Of a stretch of DNA of 64,000 nucleotides, positions 30,578-39,380 are shown piece by piece. The first letter of the stretch is position 1. Each line of letters begins with the position of its first letter. The notes below the pieces were generated by a model. It did no database searches. It was not told where the DNA came from and saw nothing but the letters and a program-made list of their open reading frames with translations. Location: assembly GCF_001440345.1 (NCBI RefSeq), contig NZ_LJYX01000016.1, forward strand, positions 62,001-126,000. The letters run 5' to 3'. The stretch comes from Colwellia sp. TT2012 (GTDB lineage: Bacteria; Pseudomonadota; Gammaproteobacteria; Enterobacterales; Alteromonadaceae). A program made the translations under genes and the position numbers.

Positions 30578-30764
30578 TTATTTCAATTCGGAATTAAGAT
30601 AAATGAGATTAAATAATTTTTTAATCTCAACTCTGTTTAAAATTAGGATGAAAAATAATAACAGAATCCACAGTAAAATAAATAATCCCGAATATTCATC
30701 ACCATAAACCATAAATCCAATAGCCAAAAGGAAATAGCGGTAGAGACTGCTGCTCCATATTTGG
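30578..30764 (-). pseudogene. C-terminal remnant of a membrane protein, possibly a flippase
   Basis: PKYGAAVSTAIS at the upper end resembles the late helix of polysaccharide flippases (...KYGAxGAAxATxIS). After a frame change, YGDEYSGLFILLWILLLFFILILN and a basic tail lead to a stop directly abutting the polymerase ATG. The rest of the gene is absent. Assignment to Wzx rests on this short motif and on position beside the wzy-like gene. Confidence 0.35.
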
Positions 30765-30863
30765 GTACTAGCAGTAATTACCTATAAGGTTAAATACAAA
30801 AGCCAACACCGATGCTAGCATGCTTAATTTACTGTTTCGGGTTATTACCTAAACCCACCATCG

Positions 30864-30941
30864 TTATTTCGGATGAAGTGCACGTGACAACGGCCATAAT
30901 CGCCTTCCGCTGCCACCAGACATAATTACTGGTAATATCAT
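30864..30941 (-). pseudogene. First 25 codons of a mannose-1-phosphate guanylyltransferase
   Basis: MILPVIMSGGSGRRLWPLSR followed by ALHPK and a stop is the signature N-terminus of ManC/AlgA-type enzymes (GGxGxRLWPLSR is the nucleotide-binding loop). A TAA stands where glutamine is expected after K25, and the sequence after it no longer resembles the family, so the rest has been deleted. It begins 44 bases after the wecA stop. Confidence 0.7.
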
Positions 30942-30985
30942 TAATAAACTCTTTAATTCAAAATTTAAAACATACTTTTATCGCA

Positions 30986-32026
30986 TTAAATTTTCTTTGT
31001 AATAACTCGGATAGTAGAAACATAAAGAAAAAACATCACTAAAAATCCTATCAGCATTACACTTTCAGCAACTTGAAAATACTCACCTGCCAATCCAATT
31101 ACCGACATAATGACAGCGATTGTTGATATAGCAACTAAGGTTTGACGTGAGGATAAACCAGCACGTTGTAATATATGATGTAGATGGTCTCTGTCAGGTT
31201 TAAACGGTGATTTACCATTTTTATAACGTCTAACTACAATGGCTAACATATCCATTAGTGGGATTGCACAAATCCACAGGGCTGTTATAGGACGAAATGA
31301 AGCTTGTTCACCTTGAGTACCCATGGTTAACAACCAAATAACACTTAGACCAACAAACATACTGCCCGCATCACCCATAAATATCTTTTTGGCTTTTTTA
31401 TTAAAAAACTTTTCAAAAAAACCCAAGTTATACATTAAATAAGGTACTGTTGCCGTTGCTAGTATCAAGGGGTAACTTAAATAATTTTTTTGTCCGCTCA
31501 TAATAAATAAAATGGCGATTGAAGTGAAAGTGTTAATACTTAGGCTACCAATCAGACCATCAATACCGTCAATCATGTTGTAAGCGTTGATAACGACGAT
31601 AATACCGACATAAGTGAAGATTATACCCAAGGGGCCTAACGTCACATCACCAAAACCAAAGATGTTACCTAAGTTTGAAATATAGCCACCAACACCATAG
31701 ATCATTAAACTGGCAATAATAATCTGGCCAACTATGCGTACACGTACACGTAGATCAAACTTATCATCAAGGGCGCCAATAAAGACCATCATTGCCGAAG
31801 CAATAAGGTACATACGCAGTTCTAATGTGTTAGGTAACCATAATAGGCTGGCAGCGAGTACCGCTATGAATATTGAAATACCACCAATAAGGGGAATATG
31901 TCCGGAGTGCTGTTTGCGCTCACAAGGCTTATCAACTAAGCCGATTTCTATTGCTACTGGGTTAAAAAATTTAATCGCTAAAAACGCAAAAATGAATGCG
32001 GTAGTAGCTGTAGCAAGAATATACAT
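30986..32026 (-). CDS. wecA: Undecaprenyl-phosphate N-acetylglucosaminyl 1-phosphate transferase
   Basis: A 346-residue polytopic inner-membrane protein (about 10-11 helices). Cytoplasmic motifs of the MraY/WecA family are intact: GALDDKFD, NAYNMIDGIDGL, FMGDAGSMFVG and DRDHLHHIL. It transfers a sugar phosphate, typically GlcNAc-1-P, to undecaprenyl phosphate, the first step of O-antigen or enterobacterial-common-antigen-type polymers. It is the only intact membrane-assembly gene in the locus. Survival may reflect use by another polymer pathway. Confidence 0.93.
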   Translation of the reverse strand: MYILATATTAFIFAFLAIKFFNPVAIEIGLVDKPCERKQHSGHIPLIGGISIFIAVLAASLLWLPNTLELRMYLIASAMMVFIGALDDKFDLRVRVRIVGQIIIASLMIYGVGGYISNLGNIFGFGDVTLGPLGIIFTYVGIIVVINAYNMIDGIDGLIGSLSINTFTSIAILFIMSGQKNYLSYPLILATATVPYLMYNLGFFEKFFNKKAKKIFMGDAGSMFVGLSVIWLLTMGTQGEQASFRPITALWICAIPLMDMLAIVVRRYKNGKSPFKPDRDHLHHILQRAGLSSRQTLVAISTIAVIMSVIGLAGEYFQVAESVMLIGFLVMFFLYVSTIRVITKKI

Positions 32027-32375
32027 AGTTAAGTTCCGATAGTATTAGCTAAAAATCGCCCTAAAGGCTCAAAGTAATTGAAAATTAATTTCAAAGGGGA
32101 TAAGAAAAAACAACAAAAGAATATAAAGCTATTGTTTATTAAATCAATCAACTACCTTGTTTTTATTTCATTATATATTAGTGAGTTTTCTAACGGGCAG
32201 AGTATACTTGAGTTAATACACTATTGCAGCAAGAAAGTGTTTATTATTGTAACCTTAATCTATACCCAAGGTTAATAATGAAACATTAACAGCCCAAGAT
32301 ATTTATTCCCCCTAGCTAGTTTAATTCTCTGCTATAAGCAATAATTACTGACCCTGCCCTTTAGGATTACATAAG
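32027..32375. other. 349-bp spacer between the wzz pseudogene and wecA
   Basis: AT-rich, with no convincing gene; a 65-codon plus-strand frame at 32078-32275 has no features. A minus-strand TATACT (32201-32206) with a weak CTGCAA 17 bases upstream could be the wecA promoter. No JUMPStart-like sequence was found. Confidence 0.4.
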
Positions 32376-33416
32376 TTACTTATCTTTTCGGCTAAAGTAT
32401 CGAATTAATACGATTAGTACTGATAGTATGCCACCAAGCATAGTACCTAATACCACAATTAACGCGCGTTTTGGTTTATCTTTGGTATCAGGGACTTGTG
32501 CAGGGTCTATAGTTTTAAGCACATATTCTTTTTTAACCATAGTTAACATCATGTTTTTTAGTTTGCTCTTCAATTAGCTGGTAAAACACCATTTCCATGG
32601 AGGCAATTTTAATATTAGCTAACTGATTAGTTAAATAATCAATGGACGCTTTTGTTTCAACTTTATCTTGCTCGCGCATATACTCATTAATATCTTTAAC
32701 CAACCACGTTAGCCACTGTTTTGCAAGTATCGGTGAATAGAATTCAATATCTATATTTACCATTGACGTACTTTTATCTTGAGCAACGGTTACTAATCCG
32801 GAGAATGCTTGATATGCTTCCCATGAATATGGCTGAGGCTTTTTCGGTACTTTAACAACTTTCAACCATTTTTTATTTACCGCATCATACATTTCTTCAT
32901 TTAAGATTAAAGTATCACTTGCCCTATCCCGTTTTTTGCTGCCATCAATGGCACCAATAACTCATGTTTACTGATAAATGCTTCAATAAATGAACGTGAC
33001 TTTAAGATCTCTAACGCTAACGCCGTTTTATCAACCCCAACGCCACCAAGGTTAATACCTGCAAAACTAGCTAAACCACCAAGTTGACCTGCCATTGCGT
33101 TAATTCCACCTCCGCCCTCACTGGATGCAGGAGCTAATATTGCGGATGCTTTATAAATGTCAGGTTTAGACAGGGCGAAGAAAACAGAAGCAACAGCAAA
33201 TATCATACTGATAGTAAAATTACCCTCCCAAATAGCGTGCCAAAGTTCAGCTAGATCAATTTCATCATCTTGGTTTTGAGTATTTTGTAGCAGTAGTTGT
33301 TGCTGAAGTAACTGCTATTGCAACAATTGCACATTGGCATCATTTGGCATTGCTTGAGAGTTTTTGATTGAACTTTCGACTGACTTATCTTCTGAATGAG
33401 CTACTGATTTTGACAC
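32376..33416 (-). pseudogene. O-antigen chain-length determinant (Wzz-like), three lesions
   Basis: Pieces in successive frames reconstruct a full Wzz-type protein: an N-terminal cytoplasmic part ending DDEIDLAELWHAIWEG, TM1 (TISMIFAVASVFFALSK), a periplasmic region with ILAPASSEGGG and a coiled C-terminal part, and TM2 (RALIVVLGTMLGGILSVLIVLIRYF). Lesions: TAG for a glutamine in VQLLQ*QLLQQQ; one base lost near 32930 (AAKN then RDRASDTLILNEE in another frame); and one extra A in the A6 run near 32560 (EEQTK then NMMLTMVKKEY). The apparent start is GTG at 33416, though an ATG ten bases upstream in another frame may be the ancestral one. Confidence 0.8.
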
Positions 33417-33735
33417 TTTTCACCATATCCACTTGGCATATATTACTCGTATTCGCTTTATTAGCTTAACGAACGACAATAAAATTTCACGCATTATGCG
33501 AAGAATCAAAACAAAGTCAAAGGGGGAAAGTGCTTGGTGTTGTTAATAATAAAAATTAAAAAACAACCAGAACAAACATTCCCACTACAGAGGACACCGA
33601 GGCTACGCTGCACCGAGCAACGAAAAATAGATTCCCGACCAATAACTTCGGGAATGACGGCAATGACGTAAACTTATTCACCTCTGAGGACACAGGGCCA
33701 TTTTTACTATACAGGAGAAGTGAGCTAAAGTTTTT
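33417..33735. other. Spacer upstream of the dead polysaccharide locus
   Basis: About 320 bp holding no gene. It contains palindrome copy 4 (33631-33655) and two similar short phrases (GAGGACACCGAGG near 33591 and GAGGACACAGGG near 33687). Any promoter of the former wzz transcript should be in its lower part, but none can be assigned. Confidence 0.5.
33631..33655. repeat. Dispersed intergenic palindrome, copy 4
   Basis: ATTCCCGA (33631-33638) and TCGGGAAT (33648-33655), loop CCAATAACT, followed by GACGG as in copy 1. It is another member of the family at 13437, 16953 and 24532. Confidence 0.75.
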
Positions 33736-34266
33736 TTATACCTTTTCCGCGCTTGTTAATAAATCAGCCAAACGCGCTATTTTAATATTACTCAGTTGAC
33801 GGTAATCAAAGTATGGACAAACAATAAGTTTATTCTGGCTATCAATAGCAAATTCATCATCTAACCACACTAAATTAGTCTTGAGTTTACCATTACTGAT
33901 TAACGCTTTGGCATGGCCTTTACCACAAATAATATGCACTATATCTTTGCTCGGCTCTATTTTCGGTGCCGAAAAGAGCAAGGCAGTTTTTCTTTGTGCT
34001 TGTAATAGGACTTTATCACGGTAGTCTTGCCAGGTTGGTGCTTGCGTTGAAAAGTTAAAATACTTTTTATCTAAAGCATAAAGCAACTTAGCATAGACAT
34101 TAAATACTTTGCGCCAGCCATTGCCACACGATTGGTTAATCGCATTAATTTCACCTTCAACCAGTGGCATAACTGCATTTAAGCGCTGATACTCAAGCAT
34201 ATTTGGCTTGTTTGCTATATAAACAGCAAAGTTAAAAGCACTATCACCAAACCCTATATTAGTCAT
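33736..34266 (-). CDS. Uncharacterised protein downstream of the helicase gene
   Basis: A 176-residue soluble protein that I do not recognise with certainty. It has no signal peptide, membrane helix or metal motif. Notable stretches are GFGDSAFNFAVYIANKP at the start, CGNGWRKVFNVYAKLLYAL in the middle, HIICGKGHAKAL, and VCPYFDYRQLSNIKIARLADLL at the end. The balanced composition and clear separation argue for a real gene. It follows the helicase gene by 50 bp on the same strand, with an in-between sequence rich in stops, and might be cotranscribed. Confidence 0.75.
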   Translation of the reverse strand: MTNIGFGDSAFNFAVYIANKPNMLEYQRLNAVMPLVEGEINAINQSCGNGWRKVFNVYAKLLYALDKKYFNFSTQAPTWQDYRDKVLLQAQRKTALLFSAPKIEPSKDIVHIICGKGHAKALISNGKLKTNLVWLDDEFAIDSQNKLIVCPYFDYRQLSNIKIARLADLLTSAEKV

Positions 34267-34316
34267 GTTTTCTGTTATCCCCTTTAATCATTTGGCTCAT
34301 TAATATTTTACCTGCT

Positions 34317-37300
34317 TTAATCAAGCAATTCTGGCCAATTTATTTTTGCATTATCTAAAGAATTTTTACAGCTCATTGGCTCATCACCCTGATAATTTTG
34401 ACAGCCCCAAAATTCACCATTTTTACTGGTACGAAAAACCATTTCAGCGTCACATTTATCACAAGTAGGGATCAGGCTTTTACATGAATAATTTAAGCAA
34501 AAGTTAAAGCCTGGATAACGTTTTCGTGTCATGGGGCTTGCACATTTTGCACAAGGTTTTTCTTTATGCTGACAACGAGGAAAGTGAGAGCAAGTATAGA
34601 AAACCCCATAGCGGCCGCTGCGTTTTTTTAATACGCCCGTATCACAAAGCTGACAATTTATATCCTCGACCACTGATTGACTAACCGTGCTGCAAAATTC
34701 ATCTAGTTCAATTTGATGTTCATCCATCAGCTCTTGCACAAAGGGGCTAGCCGTTGTCATATCGGCAATGATATAAACTCGGTTTTTGGCTCTGGTAAGC
34801 GCGACATAAAATAATCGTCGTTCTTCGGCATAAGCAAAGGTTTCTTTTTTCGCCAGTAGCGCATCAACAAATGCTGGGGTTATTTTTTCAGCAGGAAAAC
34901 CATGAGCCCCTTTTTTCAGCCCGACAATAATGACATAGTCTGCCTCTTGCCCTTTTGAGGCATGAAAAGATTGCGACGCTATCTTTAATAACGGGTATTG
35001 GCTATTCAATCGTTTAAGATCTATCTGGCTTGGCAAAAGAAACCCAAAACGCGCTAATAAGAACACGCTAACGGGCTGAGTTACTTTCCCTGAAATAGCC
35101 GCTAAAACATCATCAATGGCACCATTTGCCATTTCATCTGTGATATTTGATTTTTGTGAGCTGAAATTACTACTATCACGTTTGAGCAGTGATACCGCTG
35201 GCTCTTGCACTTGTTTCAACGATTTTATCGTTTTGGGTATTTGTGCAGGATTTTTACTGATAAAAGCTGTGGCGACTTCCCCTATTTTGTTATTAAATCT
35301 AAATGTCAGGTCTAATTCTGCTTGCGTGGTTTCGCCAAAGTAATGTGCAAACTCGGTAGTTAAGGTGATGTCAGCGCCACTAAAGCGATAAATCGCCTGC
35401 CAATCATCGCCTACTGCAAATACGGAACATGCTTTATTATTATCACGTAAAGCCTTGACTAAACGAGCCCGCGGCTCAGAGATATCTTGAAACTCATCTA
35501 CCATAATAAAACGCCATGGCGAATGAAACTTTCCCGTTTGAACATACACTAACGCTTTATTAATCATATCGTCAAAATCAATCTCACCGTGAGACTTTAA
35601 CTGCTGTTCATAAGCGCTTAAAATTGGCTTAAGTAACGCTAAAGCCTTTTCTGTCTGTTTTGGCTGCGCTGAGTTAGCGATAACTGTATCGGTTAAAGTG
35701 CGGTCTAAACCAGCCGCTTTATAGAGTCCAACAAGCTGAGCAAATGTTTTGGCAAGCTCGGCTATTCTGCCACTTTCTTTTAGCCTTGCCAGTATAAGCT
35801 CGGTTGATAATAATTCGAATTGAATTTTTTGAGCCGTCAATGACGTCATTAAGGCGCCAAGCAAGGTACCTTGTTTATGCTGAGCATAAGTAAACTCTAA
35901 ACATTGAGTGTTAAATTTTTCATGAGTATTTCGTCGCCATTTAATAGCCTGATGATATTCGTCTTTATCGATATACGCGGCGGTATCGCCATGCTCATCT
36001 AGCCCATAATATTCAATATAGTGATTTAGCTCAGGTAAGAAAAAAACTGGCTGATATTGTTTACCACCTAGCGTTTTCGCTTCATAAGCATAGTCAGCTT
36101 GATACTGATATTCGATACCATGAGAAAATAACCAATTGGCAATATTTAGCTCAGCAAAACTTTCCACCTGTTCGCCTTTAAAGGTGCGAATATCATTATC
36201 GGTTAAATATTGGTAATACTCGCCAAGGCTATCAAAATCAAAGTTGTTACGCTCAAGGTAATAATATTGACTGCAATATTCGAGCACAAGCTGGCGATAA
36301 TGGCCATATTCATTAATTAGCTGGTCAAAATAACGTTGAATCCATTGAAGCTTTGCTTTTTCATCTTGTGCAAATACAGATAATTTCGGTTTAGCTCCTT
36401 CGACCTGGGCGATAATACTCAGTCCTAAGCTATGAAAAGTAGTCGCACTGATTTTATCAGTCGATAACTTGTCTTTTATCCTTTCATCCATTTCATCAGC
36501 CGCTTTACGACCATAGGCTAATAATAATATTTCGCCCTTACCAGCCTGCTGGCTAGTTAATAAATAACCTGCGCGACCAACCATAACACTGGTTTTACCC
36601 GTGCCCGCGCCAGCTAGTAATAGATTATTATCATTATCGATAATACATGCCCGGCGCTGACGTGGTGTTAACGGATTAGACTCAACCGTATCAAAAAAAC
36701 GTTTATAGATTTGAAGTTGTTTATTGATATAACGTTCACGACACTCAGCTATGCCCTGCTCTGTCCAACATTGGTAATAAGATAACAGTTGCAGTTTTTC
36801 AGCAACCTCGACCATTGCTTTACTAGCATTACTTAACTGGCTTAACTTGCTTGAGTTAAGCCAAGGGAACCAACGTTTACCTTCTTCATGTGCCGATAAT
36901 TGCATACGTTCAATGCTTGATTGGCGTAAGTAGCGATTAGTAGTGATTTTTTTTATCGCCGTTAATAACGTGTCAACACGGTTAATATTGGCTAATGCCC
37001 ACAGCATTTCAACGTTACTCTTTTGCCTGCGCTTAGCATTATACGCAAGCATGGTAAACACATAGTTTTTGTTTGCCGTTTTAAAGGAAATAATTTGCCC
37101 GAAGAAACTCAGGTGAAATTCAGGGGGTACTAGCAACTCTTGCCATTGAATGGTGAGTAAGCGCTGGTCAACGTCAATAACTAAGCCACTTTCACTGATC
37201 TTTATTACCGTTGAGAGACCAATAAATCGGCCAAAAAAACTTGAAGAGATACATTTCATTGACAATAAAAACCCAAATACAAAAAGAGAAAACACCAGAA

Positions 37301-37391
37301 TGATTATTCTATCATTAGTGCTGTGTTCAGGTACAAATGAAGTGATAATCAAAGTAGATAGCCTTAATACACTCATTAAATTCATCATCAA
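34317..37391 (-). CDS. helD: UvrD/Rep-family DNA helicase IV-like protein with inserted nuclease-like domain and zinc ribbons
   Basis: A 1024-residue superfamily 1 helicase. Walker A is LLAGAGTGKTSVMVGRAG (~residue 257), Walker B IMVDEFQDIS, motif III FAVGDDWQAIYRF, motif IV-V region QSFHASKGQEADYVIIVG, and motif VI RRLFYVALTRAKN. Between motifs I and II is a PD-(D/E)XK-like insertion (~415-520: ESFAELNIANWLF, YQPVFFLP, HYIEYYGLD). Three topoisomerase-type zinc ribbons occupy the C-terminus (CQLCDTG, CAKCASP, CDKCDAE). E. coli HelD is only 684 residues. In the insertion the expected PD is PV (GTT at about 36038), so nuclease activity may be lost. The first ~44 residues are hydrophobic and unlike the family; M45 (37259) is an alternative start giving a normal N-terminus. 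Confidence 0.85.
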   Translation of the reverse strand: MMMNLMSVLRLSTLIITSFVPEHSTNDRIIILVFSLFVFGFLLSMKCISSSFFGRFIGLSTVIKISESGLVIDVDQRLLTIQWQELLVPPEFHLSFFGQIISFKTANKNYVFTMLAYNAKRRQKSNVEMLWALANINRVDTLLTAIKKITTNRYLRQSSIERMQLSAHEEGKRWFPWLNSSKLSQLSNASKAMVEVAEKLQLLSYYQCWTEQGIAECRERYINKQLQIYKRFFDTVESNPLTPRQRRACIIDNDNNLLLAGAGTGKTSVMVGRAGYLLTSQQAGKGEILLLAYGRKAADEMDERIKDKLSTDKISATTFHSLGLSIIAQVEGAKPKLSVFAQDEKAKLQWIQRYFDQLINEYGHYRQLVLEYCSQYYYLERNNFDFDSLGEYYQYLTDNDIRTFKGEQVESFAELNIANWLFSHGIEYQYQADYAYEAKTLGGKQYQPVFFLPELNHYIEYYGLDEHGDTAAYIDKDEYHQAIKWRRNTHEKFNTQCLEFTYAQHKQGTLLGALMTSLTAQKIQFELLSTELILARLKESGRIAELAKTFAQLVGLYKAAGLDRTLTDTVIANSAQPKQTEKALALLKPILSAYEQQLKSHGEIDFDDMINKALVYVQTGKFHSPWRFIMVDEFQDISEPRARLVKALRDNNKACSVFAVGDDWQAIYRFSGADITLTTEFAHYFGETTQAELDLTFRFNNKIGEVATAFISKNPAQIPKTIKSLKQVQEPAVSLLKRDSSNFSSQKSNITDEMANGAIDDVLAAISGKVTQPVSVFLLARFGFLLPSQIDLKRLNSQYPLLKIASQSFHASKGQEADYVIIVGLKKGAHGFPAEKITPAFVDALLAKKETFAYAEERRLFYVALTRAKNRVYIIADMTTASPFVQELMDEHQIELDEFCSTVSQSVVEDINCQLCDTGVLKKRSGRYGVFYTCSHFPRCQHKEKPCAKCASPMTRKRYPGFNFCLNYSCKSLIPTCDKCDAEMVFRTSKNGEFWGCQNYQGDEPMSCKNSLDNAKINWPELLD

Positions 37392-37535
37392 AAACAGAAA
37401 GTATTTATAAAGATGTCAGTTAGCACTTTTGGCTACTGTAAAAATTTAACTCTTAAGAATTAAATGCAAAATATTAAAACGCAACTAAGATTAGTTGTAT
37501 AAGTTTAAAAGGATAAAACAGATCAGGAGAAACAA

Positions 37536-37967
37536 ATGAAATCCATTAGAGTAGCGGATTACATGAACAAACACCCTGTAACCTTTAATATTAATATGTC
37601 AGTTGCAGAAGCTTCAGAAAAATTAATTCACTCCCCTCAAAACGGTGCACCGGTACTCGATGTTTACCAACATGTTATCGGTTTTGTATCAGAGCAAGAG
37701 TGCTTAATTCACCTGCTTGAAGATACCTATTTAAGTGAGCCCCACACGACTGTGGCAGATATGATGCGAACCGATGTCCTAACGGTAGGTTGTGAACACT
37801 CTGTTGTAGATTTAGCACAACAAATGACTAAAAACAAACCAAAGCTTTACCCTGTTGTTGATGAGAATAAACGCTTATTAGGCATAATTACCCGCAGTGA
37901 TATTTTAAACGCTATCGATATTCACCTTCGCTCATTTTATGAAAAAGGCCATGGTCGCTTGGTATAA
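37536..37967 (+). CDS. Tandem CBS-domain protein
   Basis: A 143-residue protein made of two CBS motifs (residues ~8-65 and ~75-132) and little else. ADYMNKHPVTFNINMSVAEAS and ADMMRTDVLTVGCEHSVVDLA are the two domain starts; GAPVLDVYQHVIGFVS and LYPVVDENKRLLGIITRSDIL the ends. CBS pairs bind adenosyl ligands such as AMP, ATP or SAM and regulate a partner. No partner domain is fused, so the target is unknown. AGGAGA nine bases before the ATG is a good ribosome site. It is monocistronic, before a strong terminator. Confidence 0.9.
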   Translation: MKSIRVADYMNKHPVTFNINMSVAEASEKLIHSPQNGAPVLDVYQHVIGFVSEQECLIHLLEDTYLSEPHTTVADMMRTDVLTVGCEHSVVDLAQQMTKNKPKLYPVVDENKRLLGIITRSDILNAIDIHLRSFYEKGHGRLV

Positions 37968-38097
37968 ATAGCGGCCAAAATACTTAAACACACTCGTTTT
38001 AGGTATCTAGATAAGTTATGGCTATAAAATTTTTACGCAAGTAAAAGTACGTTCAGTGCTGTGTTTACATGAATGTGCGATAGCGCAGTCTATATTT

Positions 38098-38150
38098 CCA
38101 ACAAATGCTCAATTCTGGCTTTATTTAAGCCTTATTTGTTGGGCCTTTTT
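38098..38150 (+). terminator. Strong terminator between the CBS gene and nuoA
   Basis: Outer stem CCAACAAAT (38098-38106) with ATTTGTTGG (38134-38142), an inner hairpin GGCTT/AAGCC, then GCC and a run of five T. It is 131 bases past the CBS stop. The 365-bp spacer 37968-38332 has no gene; its second half must hold the nuo promoter. A TATACT (38238-38243) is present, but no convincing -35 fits. Confidence 0.85.
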
Positions 38151-38332
38151 CTTTAAAAAAAGCACCTGTTTTAAAACAAAACACCGTTAAAAATTCATAG
38201 ATAAAAAACTTTATTCAGCCTTGGTTTGTGTAAAATATATACTATGCTTTTACCAAGTGCTGTAACTTCCTCATATTTAATTGATTTTCAGTTGATTTTA
38301 ACTAATAAAGAAAATAAAGGTTAAGGTGACTT

Positions 38333-38731
38333 ATGCTTTCAACCAGTTTTATAGTTTATTTTATCGCCACTATATTATTAACCATCACCATGTTATTGGT
38401 GTCTCATTTACTCAACCCTAAAGTAGCCACAAGAACCAATAATGAGCCCTTCGAGTCCGGCATCGTTGGTCAAGGAAGTACTGATATTCGATGGAATATA
38501 AATTACTTTTTAGTGGCTATCTCGTTTGTGATTTTTGATATAGAAGCAGTCTTTTTGTATGTTTGGTCAATCGTGGTGATGGAAGCTGGTTGGCATGGTT
38601 TTTTTATCACTTCTTTTTTTATATTCATATTACTAACCGCCCTACTCTATGAAATCAAACAAGGCGCCTTTCTCTGGGGTGAGAAAATTCCCGTTAAAAC
38701 TGTGCACAACCCGTTAAGTAGAGAGGCTTAA
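38333..38731 (+). CDS. nuoA: NADH-quinone oxidoreductase subunit A
   Basis: A 132-residue membrane subunit with three helices. The signature [42 protein letters not shown] includes the conserved cysteine-loop region, in which this protein has serine (PFESG) rather than PYECG. First gene of the complex I operon; AAGGTTAAGGTGA precedes the ATG. It helps form the quinone-site interface in the membrane arm. Confidence 0.96.
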   Translation: MLSTSFIVYFIATILLTITMLLVSHLLNPKVATRTNNEPFESGIVGQGSTDIRWNINYFLVAISFVIFDIEAVFLYVWSIVVMEAGWHGFFITSFFIFILLTALLYEIKQGAFLWGEKIPVKTVHNPLSREA

Positions 38732-38732
38732 A

Positions 38733-39377
38733 ATGCGTTGGCAATTAACTAAACCCGAGCAAGTAATCGATACTCAAGTTGCGGGTATTGAAGACCTCAC
38801 CGAGAAAAATTTACTTTTAGCTAAATTAGATGACTTAGTGGCTTGGGGTAGAGGAAATTCCCTTTGGCCTTTTAATTTTGGTTTATCCTGCTGTTACGTT
38901 GAAATGGCAACCTCTTTTACCAGTCGTCATGATATCGCCCGTTTTGGCTCCGAGGTAATACGTGCTACTCCTAGAGAAGCTGATTTAATTGTCATCTCTG
39001 GTACTGTTTTTTTAAAAATGGCCCCCGTTATACAATACCTTTATGAGCAAATGCTTGAGCCTAAATGGGTGATTTGCATGGGTTCATGTGCTAATTCTGG
39101 TGGCATGTATGATGTTTATAGTGTTGTACAAGGCGCAGATCGTTTTTTACCGGTTGATGTCTATGTACCTGGCTGCCCGCCTCGCCCTGAAGCCTTAATG
39201 TACGGCTTAACCTTATTACAACAAGCCATCAAGGAAGGTTACTCAAAACAAAAAAGGCCGCTTAATCGCATTATCACCGCTGAAGAAATTGAAAAATTTG
39301 CCACCCGTAATCTAAGAGATGAAAAAAACGCCTCTCGTATGGCCGTCACAACACTTCGAACTCCCGATGGGGTCTAG
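38733..39377 (+). CDS. nuoB: NADH-quinone oxidoreductase subunit B
   Basis: A 214-residue peripheral subunit carrying the N2 [4Fe-4S] cluster. The four cysteines are in [19 protein letters not shown] and [10 protein letters not shown]. It passes electrons to ubiquinone next to NuoD. It starts one base after the nuoA stop. Confidence 0.97.
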   Translation: MRWQLTKPEQVIDTQVAGIEDLTEKNLLLAKLDDLVAWGRGNSLWPFNFGLSCCYVEMATSFTSRHDIARFGSEVIRATPREADLIVISGTVFLKMAPVIQYLYEQMLEPKWVICMGSCANSGGMYDVYSVVQGADRFLPVDVYVPGCPPRPEALMYGLTLLQQAIKEGYSKQKRPLNRIITAEEIEKFATRNLRDEKNASRMAVTTLRTPDGV

Positions 39378-39380
39378 TTT

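Noticed and set aside
32078-32275. 65-codon plus-strand ORF upstream of wecA
   Set aside because: Lysine-, isoleucine- and tyrosine-rich AT-driven frame with no ribosome site or recognisable domain.
38215-38243. Sigma-70 promoter for the nuo operon at TATACT 38238-38243
   Set aside because: No acceptable -35 hexamer lies 16-18 bases upstream, so I did not list it as a feature.
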